This document shows, in pieces, positions 1 through 7,761 of a DNA stretch of 64,000 nt. Under the pieces are notes generated by a model that saw only the letters and a list, made by a program, of their open reading frames with translations, was not told the origin of the DNA and did not search any database. Origin of the DNA: Lachnospiraceae bacterium (GTDB lineage Bacteria > Bacillota > Clostridia > Lachnospirales > Lachnospiraceae); assembly GCA_910575555.1 (NCBI GenBank), contig CAJTFX010000008.1, positions 1-64,000 on the forward strand, in the 5' to 3' direction. The first letter of the stretch is position 1. Each line of letters opens with the position of its first letter. A program made the position numbers and the translations under genes.

Positions 1-103
1 ATAGTGGGGAGCCGTATACATCGAGAGGTGTACGTGCGGTTCTAGGGCGAGGGTTCGGAAACCTGCTGTCGTGAGACAGTAAGGCGCCGGATTCTTAGCC
101 TAC
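1..103 (+). mobile_element. Group II intron, 3' end (domains V and VI)
   Basis: Positions 9-42 form the 34-nt domain V hairpin of a bacterial group II intron. It starts GAGCCGTATAC, has the GAGA-containing loop and ends GTACGTGCGGTTC, closely matching the Ll.LtrB type. Domain VI follows at about 51-95. The intron boundary is best placed after 103 (CCTAC|AATCTC): the last two intron bases are then AC, fitting the 3' AY rule, and the coding frame of the interrupted coupling-protein gene resumes exactly at 104. The intron-encoded reverse transcriptase/maturase and the 5' exon lie upstream, outside the window. Domain V is certain by motif; the exact last base is inferred from the reading frame. 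Confidence 0.9.
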
Positions 104-958
104 AATCTCGGCGTTGTCCCGGATTTTAAGAAAAAGCTGGCAACGGCAAGGAGCAGGGGCATTGGGATGAGCATCCTGTTCCAGAACATCCCCCAGCTTC
201 AGAACCGTTACCCGGACAACCAGTGGGAAGAGATTTTAGGAGGCTGCGACTTTTCCATCTTTTTAGGCTGTAATGATATCACAACGGCAAGCTATTACAG
301 CGATCGGACAGGAGAGATTACCGTATCGGTTTCTTCCACCCGGAAGAATTACCATACCATGCGTGTAACCGATTATGTGCCGGAATATTCAGAATCCACG
401 TCTCTTGGGAAACGGATGCTGCTTTTGCCGGATGAAATCTTACGCTATCCCTTGGATCAGGGACTTTTGATCATACGGGGGCAGAAGGTGTGCAGGTTTC
501 GGAAGATGGATTATCTGGAACACCCGGATTCCAATTATTTGACTTTGGAAAAGGTGGAAGCGCATATCCCGGACTGGTATCAGAAGCAGCGGGAAGAAAA
601 AAAGCAGTTTCAGATATTTGAAGAGAGGGAAAGGGCAGACTCCAGAGATACAAAAGAAATAGCCGGCAATGAGCCTGTGGAAGAAACCGTATTATCTCAG
701 GAGATTGTCTTTGAAGAGAACTTCACAGAAAATGCGGTATCCGCAGAATCTGATCGATCGGTTTTAAAAGAAGAATCAAAAGAAGAGTTTGTAAAAGAAA
801 CAGCTGCAAAAGAGCCAGAGCCGCCGCTTGCAGTGGATACGCCGGTTAAAAAGCGGGAACGGATAAAGCCGACAGGAAAACAGCAGGAAGGGGCGCGCAT
901 TACAAAGGTAGAAGAATTGTTTGCAGATCATACATCCGGCAGAAAGGAGGAATTATGA
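104..958 (+). CDS. VirD4/TcpA-type type IV coupling protein, 3' exon
   Basis: This is the C-terminal part of the conjugation coupling ATPase, which links the relaxosome to the type IV secretion channel at the membrane. Reading from 104 gives NLGVVPDFKKKLATARSRG, then ILFQNIPQLQNRYP and WEEILGGCDFSIFLGCND, all typical of the region after the Walker B/DEF-N motif in VirD4/TraG proteins of Firmicutes elements. The last ~120 residues are an acidic, low-complexity tail. The first ATG is at 167, but conserved sequence upstream of it in the same frame shows this is no true start: the gene is split by the group II intron and is whole only after splicing. The stop overlaps the next gene by 4 bp (ATGA). 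Confidence 0.85.
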   Translation, partial: NLGVVPDFKKKLATARSRGIGMSILFQNIPQLQNRYPDNQWEEILGGCDFSIFLGCNDITTASYYSDRTGEITVSVSSTRKNYHTMRVTDYVPEYSESTSLGKRMLLLPDEILRYPLDQGLLIIRGQKVCRFRKMDYLEHPDSNYLTLEKVEAHIPDWYQKQREEKKQFQIFEERERADSRDTKEIAGNEPVEETVLSQEIVFEENFTENAVSAESDRSVLKEESKEEFVKETAAKEPEPPLAVDTPVKKRERIKPTGKQQEGARITKVEELFADHTSGRKEEL

Positions 959-1263
959 AATTTACGGACAGCATACTGGTGAAATATACGTTTTTAGAAT
1001 TGCTGGAACGGGAGTTTGGTATACAGTTAAAAGAAGATGAGGCAGAGAAGATTGAACTGGCAAAGAAAAGCATTGAGATTTATGACAGCGTGGAGGAATT
1101 TTATGAAGCGACCGGATGGCAGAGGGATAATCCGGAAGAGTCTGGCCGGGAGTATCTGTTAGAGCACCGCGTTCTGGCAAAGATTCAGGGAAAGCTTTGG
1201 TATTTTTCGAGAATCCGGTATGAGGATGGGCTGAAACGTGCAGGGAAATTAGATTGCACCTAA
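955..1263 (+). CDS. Hypothetical protein (102 aa)
   Basis: Small soluble protein, not recognised. Its start overlaps the coupling-protein stop by 4 bp (ATGA), with a GGAGG just upstream, so it is translationally coupled to the conjugation gene and probably belongs to the transfer operon. The sequence is charged and mostly helical in appearance, with an aromatic C-terminal stretch (KLWYFSRIRYED). No signal peptide or membrane segment is visible. A promoter begins 30 bp after its stop, so it is likely the last gene of its transcript. Confidence 0.75.
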   Translation: MKFTDSILVKYTFLELLEREFGIQLKEDEAEKIELAKKSIEIYDSVEEFYEATGWQRDNPEESGREYLLEHRVLAKIQGKLWYFSRIRYEDGLKRAGKLDCT

Positions 1264-1292
1264 AATGCGACGGTATTGAGACGGCTGTGAAA

Positions 1293-1321
1293 TTGACATC
1301 CGATACCGTCCAGTTTAAAAT
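1293..1321 (+). promoter_or_regulatory. Sigma-70 type promoter for the S1-domain operon
   Basis: TTGACA at 1293-1298 and TAAAAT at 1316-1321 are separated by exactly 17 bp. The gene downstream starts at 1551, leaving a long 5' leader of about 220 nt. Confidence 0.7.
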
Positions 1322-1341
1322 GGTAACTGTAAAAGAGTGCA

Positions 1342-1388
1342 GGACACGAGAGAGCAGTCAGGGATGGCTGTTTTTTTGTGTCCTTTTT
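1342..1388 (+). terminator. Attenuator-like hairpin in the S1-domain leader
   Basis: An inner hairpin (CAGTCA 1355-1360 with TGGCTG 1365-1370) is followed by seven Ts. An outer stem, GGACAC (1342-1347) with GTGTCC (1378-1383), encloses both the hairpin and the T tract. The same nesting appears at 38240-38273. It sits inside the leader, ahead of the gene, so it may work as an attenuator. Confidence 0.6.
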
Positions 1389-1545
1389 AATGTGGAGGTT
1401 ACACTGCCACTAAGCCTGATAAGCCTTGCTAAGTGGTCAGGTAACTACACCCACAGGGTATACCGCAACCATGCCCCTTGCGGGGCGGGCGGACGAAAGT
1501 CCGCCAAGATATAATTCGCACTTACGTGCTCATAATAAAGGAGGT
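1389..1545 (+). ncRNA. Highly structured 5' leader of the S1-domain gene
   Basis: Several stems are visible. CCACTAAGC (1407-1415) pairs with GCTAAGTGG (1428-1436) with one mismatch. GGTTAC (1397-1402) can pair with GTAAC (1441-1445). GCCCC/GGGGC (1473-1486) and GGCGGAC-GAAA-GTCCGCC (1488-1505, GNRA loop) form tight hairpins, and GCAC/GTGC lies at 1518-1529. The ribosome binding site follows at 1539-1545. Such a compact leader ahead of an RNA-binding protein suggests cis regulation; that function is inference. Confidence 0.5.
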
Positions 1546-1550
1546 TTGTA

Positions 1551-2519
1551 ATGGCAGAAATAAAAAAAGCAGCAAAGGGAGAAACAGAGCAGAAGATCCC
1601 CAGGGCGGTATTGCCAGAAGGGATTCTGACGATCGAGGTGGATTCCCATGTGGAGACACCAGAGGAACAGGAGGATGCAAGGTGGCATCAGTTATTGAAT
1701 GCGCAGCGTACCAGGAAGATCCTCACCGGGCAGCTTGCAGGAATTGAGAAGCTGGACAGTGGATGGGTAGTTGCGATTACCTATTACAATGGATTCCGTA
1801 TCATTATCCCGATGGATGAGATGATGATCAATCTTTCCGGTGACGGGCGGGAACGCGCAGACACATTGAATCGGCAGACTCGGATTGCCAACAACATGCT
1901 TGGCAGCGACATGGATTTCATCATCCGTGATTTAGATGAAGCAAGCAGGAGCGTGGTAGCATCCAGGAAGGATGCCATGCTGAAAAAACGGCAGACCTTT
2001 TATACAGCGGAAAATGAAGGGGAAAAGCCGATGCTGTATCCGGGGCGCGTGGTGGAGGCACGCGTGATTGCAGTGGCCCCAAGGGTGGTACGGCTGGAGG
2101 TTTTTGGCGTGGAAGTATCTGTACGGGCAAGGGATATGGCCTGGGAATGGATGGTGGATGCCGGGGAGAAGTTTCAGGTGGGGGAACTGGTGTTAGTGAC
2201 GGTCAACCAGATCCGGATGAAATCCGTTGAGGATATGGAGATTTCCGTAGACGCTAAGAGCGCGGCGGCCAATGTGAGTAAGGACAACCTAAAGAAATGT
2301 GTACGGCAGGGGAAATATGTGGGGGTCATTACGGATGTTTATAAGGGAACCTATTTTATGCGGCTGAATATCGGGGTGAATGCGGTGGCCCATTCCTGCA
2401 ACATGGCAAGCCTGCCCTCAAAACGGGATGAGGTCGGGTTTGTAGTGACGAGGATCAATGACCGGTATGAGGTCGCAGAGGGGATCATCACCAGGCTGAT
2501 TAAGAGAGGTTCCGTATAA
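1551..2519 (+). CDS. S1 RNA-binding domain protein
   Basis: 322-aa cytoplasmic protein with two S1/OB-fold-like repeats in its C-terminal half: about residues 165-225 (GRVVEARVIAVAPRVVRLEV then VSVRARDMAWEW) and about 258-320 (GKYVGVITDVYKGTYFMRL then VAHSCNMASLP). The N-terminal half (about 60-145) has its own conserved-looking block, GFRIIIPMDEMM, which may be a third, divergent domain. S1 domains bind single-stranded RNA; proteins of this type are common in clostridial conjugative elements, role unknown. The start is supported by AAAGGAGG at 1538-1545. The long structured leader just upstream could be its own binding target. Confidence 0.8.
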   Translation: MAEIKKAAKGETEQKIPRAVLPEGILTIEVDSHVETPEEQEDARWHQLLNAQRTRKILTGQLAGIEKLDSGWVVAITYYNGFRIIIPMDEMMINLSGDGRERADTLNRQTRIANNMLGSDMDFIIRDLDEASRSVVASRKDAMLKKRQTFYTAENEGEKPMLYPGRVVEARVIAVAPRVVRLEVFGVEVSVRARDMAWEWMVDAGEKFQVGELVLVTVNQIRMKSVEDMEISVDAKSAAANVSKDNLKKCVRQGKYVGVITDVYKGTYFMRLNIGVNAVAHSCNMASLPSKRDEVGFVVTRINDRYEVAEGIITRLIKRGSV

Positions 2520-2661
2520 AGTGATGGCAGTGGTGAGGGGAACTTTGAAAGTTTAGAAAAATTTTATATGGGAACCACAGAAATTCTGTTGACACAGAAA
2601 AACCGGATTGTTTACAATACCTGGAATTAACGGAAAACAGATTTCAGGAGGAGGGGCATGA

Positions 2662-3108
2662 ATGAAGAAGAGAAAGAAAAAACCACAACAGACCACACTG
2701 CGCTGTCCATACTGCGGCAGAACGGCACGCCTGCGTCCGGCATCCGATGTCTACGGGGGTGATACGCTGGATACGGATAGTTTCCTGTATGTATGCGACG
2801 GATATCCGGATACCTGCGATGCCTATGTGGGGGCACATAAGAAATCCCTGCTTCCGAAGGGGACGCTGGCTGACAGCAGGCTGAGGCACAAGAGGATCCT
2901 GGCACACCGGTCATTGGACGCATTGTGGAAACAGGGGTACATGACCCGGCACAGCGCTTATATCTGGCTGCAGACCAGGCTGTGCCTTCGGGAAAAGGAT
3001 ATGCATATCGGCATGTTCTCTGATTATTACTGCGACCAGACCATCCGGGAATGTGAGGAGTTTATCAAATGGCACAAGGAGAGCCGGAAAGGAGGAAAAT
3101 GTGCGTGA
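2662..3108 (+). CDS. Zinc-finger protein, DUF3268-like
   Basis: 148-aa protein with an N-terminal CPYCG knuckle (about residues 14-18) and a second cysteine pair around CDGYPDTCDAYVGAH (about 50-64), followed by a basic helical C-terminus. The arrangement matches the zinc-finger family seen in Firmicutes mobile elements as DUF3268; that assignment comes from memory of the pattern. A run of AGGAGGAGGGG (2647-2657) provides a strong ribosome binding site. Likely nucleic-acid binding, but function is unknown. Confidence 0.7.
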   Translation: MKKRKKKPQQTTLRCPYCGRTARLRPASDVYGGDTLDTDSFLYVCDGYPDTCDAYVGAHKKSLLPKGTLADSRLRHKRILAHRSLDALWKQGYMTRHSAYIWLQTRLCLREKDMHIGMFSDYYCDQTIRECEEFIKWHKESRKGGKCA

Positions 3109-3144
3109 AAGAAAAGAAAGAATCTGACAGAAAGGATATAAGAC

Positions 3145-3798
3145 ATGCGGTTGATGGCAAAGGAAGAGGATATTTATAAGCTGATGGATGTAAGGGAGCG
3201 GTATCTTTATGGCGCCGGGCTCTGTCTGGCGGCAGCGGCAGTTTCCGGTTATCTTATGATGCGGCAGGTGTACCCTTTGGACTGCCTGTATTTTGCTGTT
3301 GCATTTGGGCTTGGCAGTATCCTGTGTCTTTGCCGGGCATGGAAAACCAGCAGGCAGGTGATGGAAGCGGGTTGCTGTTATCTGGAGCTTGACGGGGAAT
3401 CGCTGGCAGTCTGCCAGCCGGAGCAGAACGGACGGTATGAATCCTGCCGGATTTTTTATAAGGAGATGGAAAAGATTGTAGAGGGCAGCCGGCGGGGAAT
3501 TCCTGAATTTTATATCGTCACAAGCCCGGATCAGAACAGGGAGAGCTTTATCCTTCTGGATGAGGAAGAACAGGTAAGGCAGATCTTCTGTGTCAGATCC
3601 CTGGGATATAAAAACGAGGAATTTAAAAGTTTCTATCAGAGGCTGCGGTGGGAGGTGCCGGGAAAGGTACGGGTGATCGGCACCAAATATCAGACCGTGT
3701 GGGACAGGAAGAAAAAACGTAAGGGAGTGTATGTTGTGCTTACGATTATGTTGTGCTACATGGTTCCCAAGCTGCTTTTCGTTTTGGAGATATTTTAG
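3145..3798 (+). CDS. Predicted membrane protein (217 aa)
   Basis: Two hydrophobic segments lie near the N-terminus (about residues 23-40 and 46-64) and one at the C-terminus (about 197-214). A central ~120-residue cytoplasmic part is rich in charged residues and resembles bacterial PH/YcxB-like folds in hydrophobicity pattern only. It starts a run of three closely spaced genes (3145-4933) of which two are membrane proteins. An in-frame ATG three codons later (3154) is an alternative start. No catalytic motif was recognised. Confidence 0.7.
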   Translation: MRLMAKEEDIYKLMDVRERYLYGAGLCLAAAAVSGYLMMRQVYPLDCLYFAVAFGLGSILCLCRAWKTSRQVMEAGCCYLELDGESLAVCQPEQNGRYESCRIFYKEMEKIVEGSRRGIPEFYIVTSPDQNRESFILLDEEEQVRQIFCVRSLGYKNEEFKSFYQRLRWEVPGKVRVIGTKYQTVWDRKKKRKGVYVVLTIMLCYMVPKLLFVLEIF

Positions 3799-3816
3799 AA
3801 AGTGGGAGATGATAGG

Positions 3817-4413
3817 ATGAAGTGGTATACGGCAGTCGGAGTAAAAATGGAATCAGCAGGCGGCGCATTCTGTGTCCGGGTGGGAAAGGAGACAAAGAAT
3901 CTGCTGGGCGTAGAATGTTATGTATGGAATGCGCTTCTCTGGTCTTTTGTAGAGGAGAGGGAAGTTTATGGGCGGATGGTGCGGCTGCTTGAGCTTTCGT
4001 TTCCAGGGCAGCCGGCGAAGACGGACATAGACCGGGAAGAATTTCTGCTCTGTTTTAGGAGGCTTCTTTCGCGGGGGCTGATTGCTTTTCGGGAATCGGA
4101 GGATAGGAAGGAGGCGGCAGAGGAACTTCTTAAGGCGGCTTATGTGGCATGCGTAGGCAGGACTTGGGGCGAGCGTTTCCTGACATTCTGTGAAGGGGTA
4201 GCATGCGGTACTTCACTGAAAGACTCCGCGCAGGTATTTAAAAAGAGCCCGTTGGAAAAAACAAGGGGAGAGCTATTAAGAGAGATTCAGGGGAGCGGGG
4301 GAACAGGCTTTTCTCTTGAAGGGGCAGACCAGGAGCTTCTTGGGAATATTATGGAACTGCACCAAAACAGGCTGCTATTCATCCGGTCCGTAAAGGAGGG
4401 AGCATTTGCATAG
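3817..4413 (+). CDS. Hypothetical protein (198 aa)
   Basis: Soluble, helical protein, not recognised. I chose ATG 3817 because GGGAG (3804-3808) lies 8 bp upstream; a GTG at 3802 in the same frame would start inside that site. It lies between two small membrane proteins and its end overlaps the next gene's start by 8 bp, indicating translational coupling. The central stretch (FLLCFRRLLSRGLIAFRES) has the look of a winged-helix or helical-bundle segment, but no family can be named. Confidence 0.7.
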   Translation: MKWYTAVGVKMESAGGAFCVRVGKETKNLLGVECYVWNALLWSFVEEREVYGRMVRLLELSFPGQPAKTDIDREEFLLCFRRLLSRGLIAFRESEDRKEAAEELLKAAYVACVGRTWGERFLTFCEGVACGTSLKDSAQVFKKSPLEKTRGELLREIQGSGGTGFSLEGADQELLGNIMELHQNRLLFIRSVKEGAFA

Positions 4414-4933
4414 AGAGAAGAGATCAAAGAAGATGGAAGACCTGGTAGCCGATATAAGCCAAAGAATGAAAGGCTTCCAGAGCATACCGTCCATTTTGGC
4501 AGACAGGGCATTAAAGATTGGTGCGCTGTCTTTTTTTGTGTTGTTTTCCGGAAGCTATATGGGAAGGCAGACGGATTCCCCTGGTTTTATCCTGTGGTCT
4601 GCGGCAATCTGCAGTTTCGGCCTGTGGTATTCCTTCCGGCTGCTCTGCCGCGGGGAAAAGAAGGATTATGAGATAGTGGAAGGGGTGGTTTTTGAGCTGG
4701 AAGGCAGGCATTCTATTGGCCGGGTCTATCAGGTGGGAGTCCGGATGGAGGGCGGAAAAGAGACCTGGCTTTTGATGGATAAGCGGTACCGTTTTCAGGT
4801 GGGGAGAACATACCGGTTCTATTTTAATAAAGAAAAGCCGAGCGTCCTTACTGGAATGAAGAACCTGGATGCGGTGCTTCAGATCGGTTCCTTTTATGGT
4901 GTGGAGGAGCTGCCGCAGCGCGGCGGCGTTTAG
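4406..4933 (+). CDS. Small membrane protein with TTG start (175 aa)
   Basis: Two membrane segments (about residues 35-52 and 60-78) are followed by a soluble β-rich domain of ~95 residues (YEIVEGVVFELEGRH to FYFNKEKPSVLTG). The start codon is TTG at 4406, supported by AAAGGAGGG at 4392-4400 and by overlap with the preceding stop. An internal ATG at 4433 has only a weak site. It completes the 3145-4933 operon. Function unknown. Confidence 0.7.
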   Translation: MHREKRSKKMEDLVADISQRMKGFQSIPSILADRALKIGALSFFVLFSGSYMGRQTDSPGFILWSAAICSFGLWYSFRLLCRGEKKDYEIVEGVVFELEGRHSIGRVYQVGVRMEGGKETWLLMDKRYRFQVGRTYRFYFNKEKPSVLTGMKNLDAVLQIGSFYGVEELPQRGGV

Positions 4934-4966
4934 AAACATAGAGGCGGAGATGAAATAAGGGAGACG

Positions 4967-5035
4967 AAGGGCAAGGAAGAGAGAAGGCATGGTTCGAGTC
5001 CATGCCGCCCTGTTTCGTGTTATGCCGGCACGAAA
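4967..5035 (+). other. tRNA T-arm-like hairpin and second hairpin upstream of the cold-shock gene
   Basis: GGCATGG-TTCGAGT-CCATGCC (4986-5006) copies a tRNA T-arm with its 7-nt loop, and AGGGC (4968-4972) can pair with GCCCT (5007-5011) like a shortened acceptor stem. A second hairpin, TTTCGTG/CACGAAA, lies at 5013-5035. There is no room for anticodon or D arms, so this is not a functional tRNA. It may be a tRNA remnant from an old integration, or a structured cold-shock leader. Confidence 0.4.
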
Positions 5036-5059
5036 ATAAAAGAAAAGGAGATAAAAGTT

Positions 5060-5302
5060 ATGGCAAAAAAGACAGGAACAGTGAAATGGTTTAGCGCAAG
5101 GAGAGGTTATGGGTTTATCAGTGATGAGGCGGAAAAGGATTACTTTGTACATTTTTCAGAGATCCAGACGGAAGGCTTTCGGAAGCTTAAGCCCGGCCAG
5201 CAGGTTACTTTTGAGACAGCAGTGGACGTTCAGGGCAGGGAGCTTGCAAAAGAGGTATTCCCGGAAGATATGGTATCAGGGGAGGAAGAAGAACTTGAGT
5301 AA
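5060..5302 (+). CDS. Cold-shock protein, CspA family
   Basis: 80-aa single cold-shock domain. GTVKWFSARRGYGFIS contains the RNP1-type KGYGFI motif (here RGYGFI) and YFVHFSEI is the RNP2 motif. It binds single-stranded RNA/DNA and melts secondary structure, acting as a cytoplasmic RNA chaperone. The length is slightly above the usual 65-70 aa because of an acidic tail (SGEEEELE). AAAGGAG lies just upstream. It stands apart from the preceding membrane-protein operon and has its own hairpin-rich leader. An element-borne Csp could aid single-stranded DNA or RNA handling during transfer. Confidence 0.95.
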   Translation: MAKKTGTVKWFSARRGYGFISDEAEKDYFVHFSEIQTEGFRKLKPGQQVTFETAVDVQGRELAKEVFPEDMVSGEEEELE

Positions 5303-5404
5303 CCAAAACAGATTTTTTATATTCTGTTTCTGATTCTAAGTAAGGGGATTTTCAGAGGATCAAACCGATATCTTGTGGTTTTGATTCACTGAAAACGGAA
5401 ATGC

Positions 5405-5457
5405 ACACAATATATAGCAAAACAACGATTGACAGGAACTATATCTTGTGTTACTCT
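5405..5457 (+). promoter_or_regulatory. Shared promoter/operator, copy A
   Basis: ACACAATATATAG (5405-5417) lies 24 nt upstream of TTGACA (5429-5434). A 17-nt spacer carries the inverted copy ACTATATCTTGTGT (5438-5451), followed by a -10 at 5452-5457 (TACTCT, weak). The same arrangement occurs at 27481, 33423 and 50114. The inverted pair bracketing the -35 is a likely repressor or activator site. Confidence 0.7.
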
Positions 5458-5467
5458 TATGGTGAAT

Positions 5468-5634
5468 TAAATTTTTGCTGGTTCCAGAGACGGAAACAGG
5501 CAGGTTTTAATTTTTGTTCCGGTTAGATTTGCCGGAAGTTTACTTTTAAGCGCAGGGCGCTTCAGAAAAAACGGGCATATAAAATAGCTAAGAAAGACGC
5601 AAAAAGCAGAGGGTTCTTTTTGTGTCTTTTTTTG
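5468..5634 (+). ncRNA. Repeated leader RNA element, copy A
   Basis: Fills most of the 438-bp space between the cold-shock gene and the next ORF. In order: a first AAATTTTTG box (about 5468-5476), a hairpin region, the box AATTTTTGTTCCGG (5509-5522), a CCGG/CCGG hairpin, an AAGCGC/GCGCTT hairpin, then CAGAAA and a terminator stem AGACGC (5595-5600) with GTGTCT (5622-5627) and seven Ts. Copies C and D keep the same order; the 14-base box is identical in copy C. Confidence 0.6.
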
Positions 5635-5740
5635 TTCTAACATGCGGGGAAGGCTGCCAGCGGCAGTTTCCCGCTGTGCCCGTCAGAGGGAAAGGAGGTA
5701 CGCGAATGAAGAGGTACAAAAAGAATGAAGGAGGAAGATC

Positions 5741-5884
5741 ATGCAGACGGTTGAGGTAAAGTGGGACGATATCAATAAGCTGGATCTCTGGATGCTTAAG
5801 AACATGGGAGAGGACGGCTATCTTTTCGAGATCAGTGACGGAAGGATACGGAATATTCTGATGTCTGCCGCACATCCGGTTTAA
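5741..5884 (+). CDS. Small protein (47 aa)
   Basis: Short reading frame starting at ATG 5741 behind a strong AAGGAGGAAG site and ending at TAA 5884, with 24 bp to the next gene. The product is acidic and mixed helical (VKWDDINKLDLWMLKNMGED). It is the first gene after leader copy A. Not recognised; called from its ribosome binding site, spacing and sensible amino-acid composition. Confidence 0.6.
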   Translation: MQTVEVKWDDINKLDLWMLKNMGEDGYLFEISDGRIRNILMSAAHPV

Positions 5885-5908
5885 GAAAGAATCCCAGGAA
5901 GGAGTGTT

Positions 5909-7015
5909 ATGTATTATCACGATGATTTTGGAAAGGAATTTAAAACAGAACTTCATTTCCATGAATACCTGGATGAGATTGACGGGAGGGCGCAGTGGTT
6001 CCGTACACCTGCAAAGAAGTTAAGGGTGCTGACAATGGAGGAAGCGCCGGATACCTTGGAAAGAGCGCCTGGAATGCCGGATATTCTGGCAGACACAAAG
6101 AAGCATACCGGGCTGCTCTTACAATGTCCGCAAGGGATATTTCCTGTAGGGAAAACGGCAGTCGGCACGTTAAAGGACCGGGCGCGGATCAAGGGGACAG
6201 CACTCATGGAAGTGAAGACAGGGGTGCTTGCCGATATCCTGAATGAATGCCTGAAGGTGTCAAAGGGAAATGCGCTGCTTCGGATCTCGGAAGGTAAGGT
6301 AAGGGGCGTATTGTCCGGGGATGAAGCAGACTATGCGATCATCTCCATGCCGGAGCTGTTTATGATTGCATCGGCTTACATCAGCGCCGGGCAGGATGCG
6401 AAGTTCTGCCATGGATATGCAGACCACTATCTGGCGCAGATTACCTGGCAGATGAAAAACAGCGAACTGACGAAGACTTATGGGGAGCTGATGGAGGAGC
6501 ATGGGAAGGAGCCCTTTGGAGAGATCCGGGTATTCATCCGTGTCATCAGCTCGGACGTAGGAGCATCCGGGGCGAATATTTTCTATTCCATGATGGACGG
6601 GAATCATACCATCATCTTAGGAGAAGCGCTTAGGATCAAACATCAGTACAAACGGGGACTGGAGGAGTTTACCTGCAACATGGAGTCCCTTTTCCAGTAT
6701 TATAAGCAGAAGCTAAAAGATATCGGGCGCCTCTGTGACATCCAGATCCGTTATCCGGCGAATACCCTGTCAGAGCTTATGAAGAAACAGAACTTCGGAA
6801 AGAAACTGATTGCCGAGACGGTGGAACGCTTCAAAGCAGCATTCGGGGAGGAACCCTGCAGTGCGTATGAAGTTTACTGTGGGCTGTGCGAATCCCTTTT
6901 CTTTGCGAAAAAGCATGACAGCAGCACCGCAAGCCTGATGAAGCTGGAGGAAAAGATTGCAAGGTGTATCGCAGCAAGGTGGCATGATTATGATATTCCG
7001 GGAGAACTGTCATGA
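5909..7015 (+). CDS. Hypothetical element backbone protein (368 aa)
   Basis: Soluble protein expressed from the leader-A operon, 4 bp overlapped with the following gene and upstream of the ERF annealing protein. There is a block resembling ligand/nucleic-acid-binding β-strands (about residues 60-110) and a long helical C-terminal half (about 205-368). A faint similarity in layout to DUF932 phage/plasmid proteins is possible, but I cannot confirm it. No catalytic motif seen. The context suggests a role in DNA processing. Confidence 0.75.
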   Translation: MYYHDDFGKEFKTELHFHEYLDEIDGRAQWFRTPAKKLRVLTMEEAPDTLERAPGMPDILADTKKHTGLLLQCPQGIFPVGKTAVGTLKDRARIKGTALMEVKTGVLADILNECLKVSKGNALLRISEGKVRGVLSGDEADYAIISMPELFMIASAYISAGQDAKFCHGYADHYLAQITWQMKNSELTKTYGELMEEHGKEPFGEIRVFIRVISSDVGASGANIFYSMMDGNHTIILGEALRIKHQYKRGLEEFTCNMESLFQYYKQKLKDIGRLCDIQIRYPANTLSELMKKQNFGKKLIAETVERFKAAFGEEPCSAYEVYCGLCESLFFAKKHDSSTASLMKLEEKIARCIAARWHDYDIPGELS

Positions 7016-7725
7016 TGGAGCTTACAAAAGAAGATTTATCCATGCTTCCATCTTGGGTAGGATTAAGTGAACGTACCGTCTCATTCTTTGAGTGGCTGGT
7101 AAAAGAGGAGCTGTCTCCCTGGAAGTGTGGGAAGATCTTTCTTATAAAGGTAAAGCAGAGGAAGGATTATTTTCTTTATGCTGGCTGCGGGAAGGGCTGT
7201 GTGCTGGACATAGAAGAAAATCTGGAGTTTGCAGGCATCTTCCGGTGGAAGGACTGCGGACTGTACGAGTTAAGGGAATCCTTGCAAAAGCTGTTGGGCA
7301 TACCGGAGCAGTTCCGGTTTCCGGGGAAGGAAGAGGCGCTTAAGGAGGCAGAAGAGATTGCCGGCCGGAAAGCTCTTTTATTGATCGGGCGGGACTGGGG
7401 AACCATCCTTAAGGATGTCCGCTGTGAGAAGGAGAAGATGATCCCGAAGATCACCCGGCATGAGATCCAGGAGCATGCCAGGAGGTATTATCAGGCCGGG
7501 AAGACGGAGGAAGAGATTTATTATAGGCCGAAGGTTCCCGTTGCGAGATACTTTTCGGACCACTGTTACCTCTTATTTCTGGATAATAAGGAATGGGTGG
7601 CGGAAAAGATCGCAAGGCAGTGGGTACTGGAGAATGCAGCTTATATTTCCAGGCAGAGGATCTGGTACGGCTGTATCCGGGATGAATTCATGGAAATCAG
7701 GAAAGCAGCCGAAAGGCAGAAATAG
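7012..7725 (+). CDS. Hypothetical protein (237 aa)
   Basis: Follows the preceding gene with an ATGA overlap, so co-translated. Mixed α/β protein without membrane segments; scattered cysteines (YAGCGKGC at about 60-67) do not form a clear zinc site. The C-terminal third is helical and basic. It lies between two backbone proteins and the ERF recombinase, and is probably part of the same replication/recombination operon. Not recognised. Confidence 0.75.
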   Translation: MMELTKEDLSMLPSWVGLSERTVSFFEWLVKEELSPWKCGKIFLIKVKQRKDYFLYAGCGKGCVLDIEENLEFAGIFRWKDCGLYELRESLQKLLGIPEQFRFPGKEEALKEAEEIAGRKALLLIGRDWGTILKDVRCEKEKMIPKITRHEIQEHARRYYQAGKTEEEIYYRPKVPVARYFSDHCYLLFLDNKEWVAEKIARQWVLENAAYISRQRIWYGCIRDEFMEIRKAAERQK

Positions 7726-7761
7726 TGAAAATGGAAAGACAGAACAGGAGGAAACGAATAA

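Noticed and set aside
4967-5011. A complete tRNA gene
   Set aside because: Only a T-arm-like hairpin and a short outer stem are present. There is no anticodon arm, D-arm or room for them.
4511-5152. 213-aa open frame on the minus strand
   Set aside because: It lies opposite the 175-aa membrane protein and the cold-shock gene, both well supported, and no ribosome site is present.
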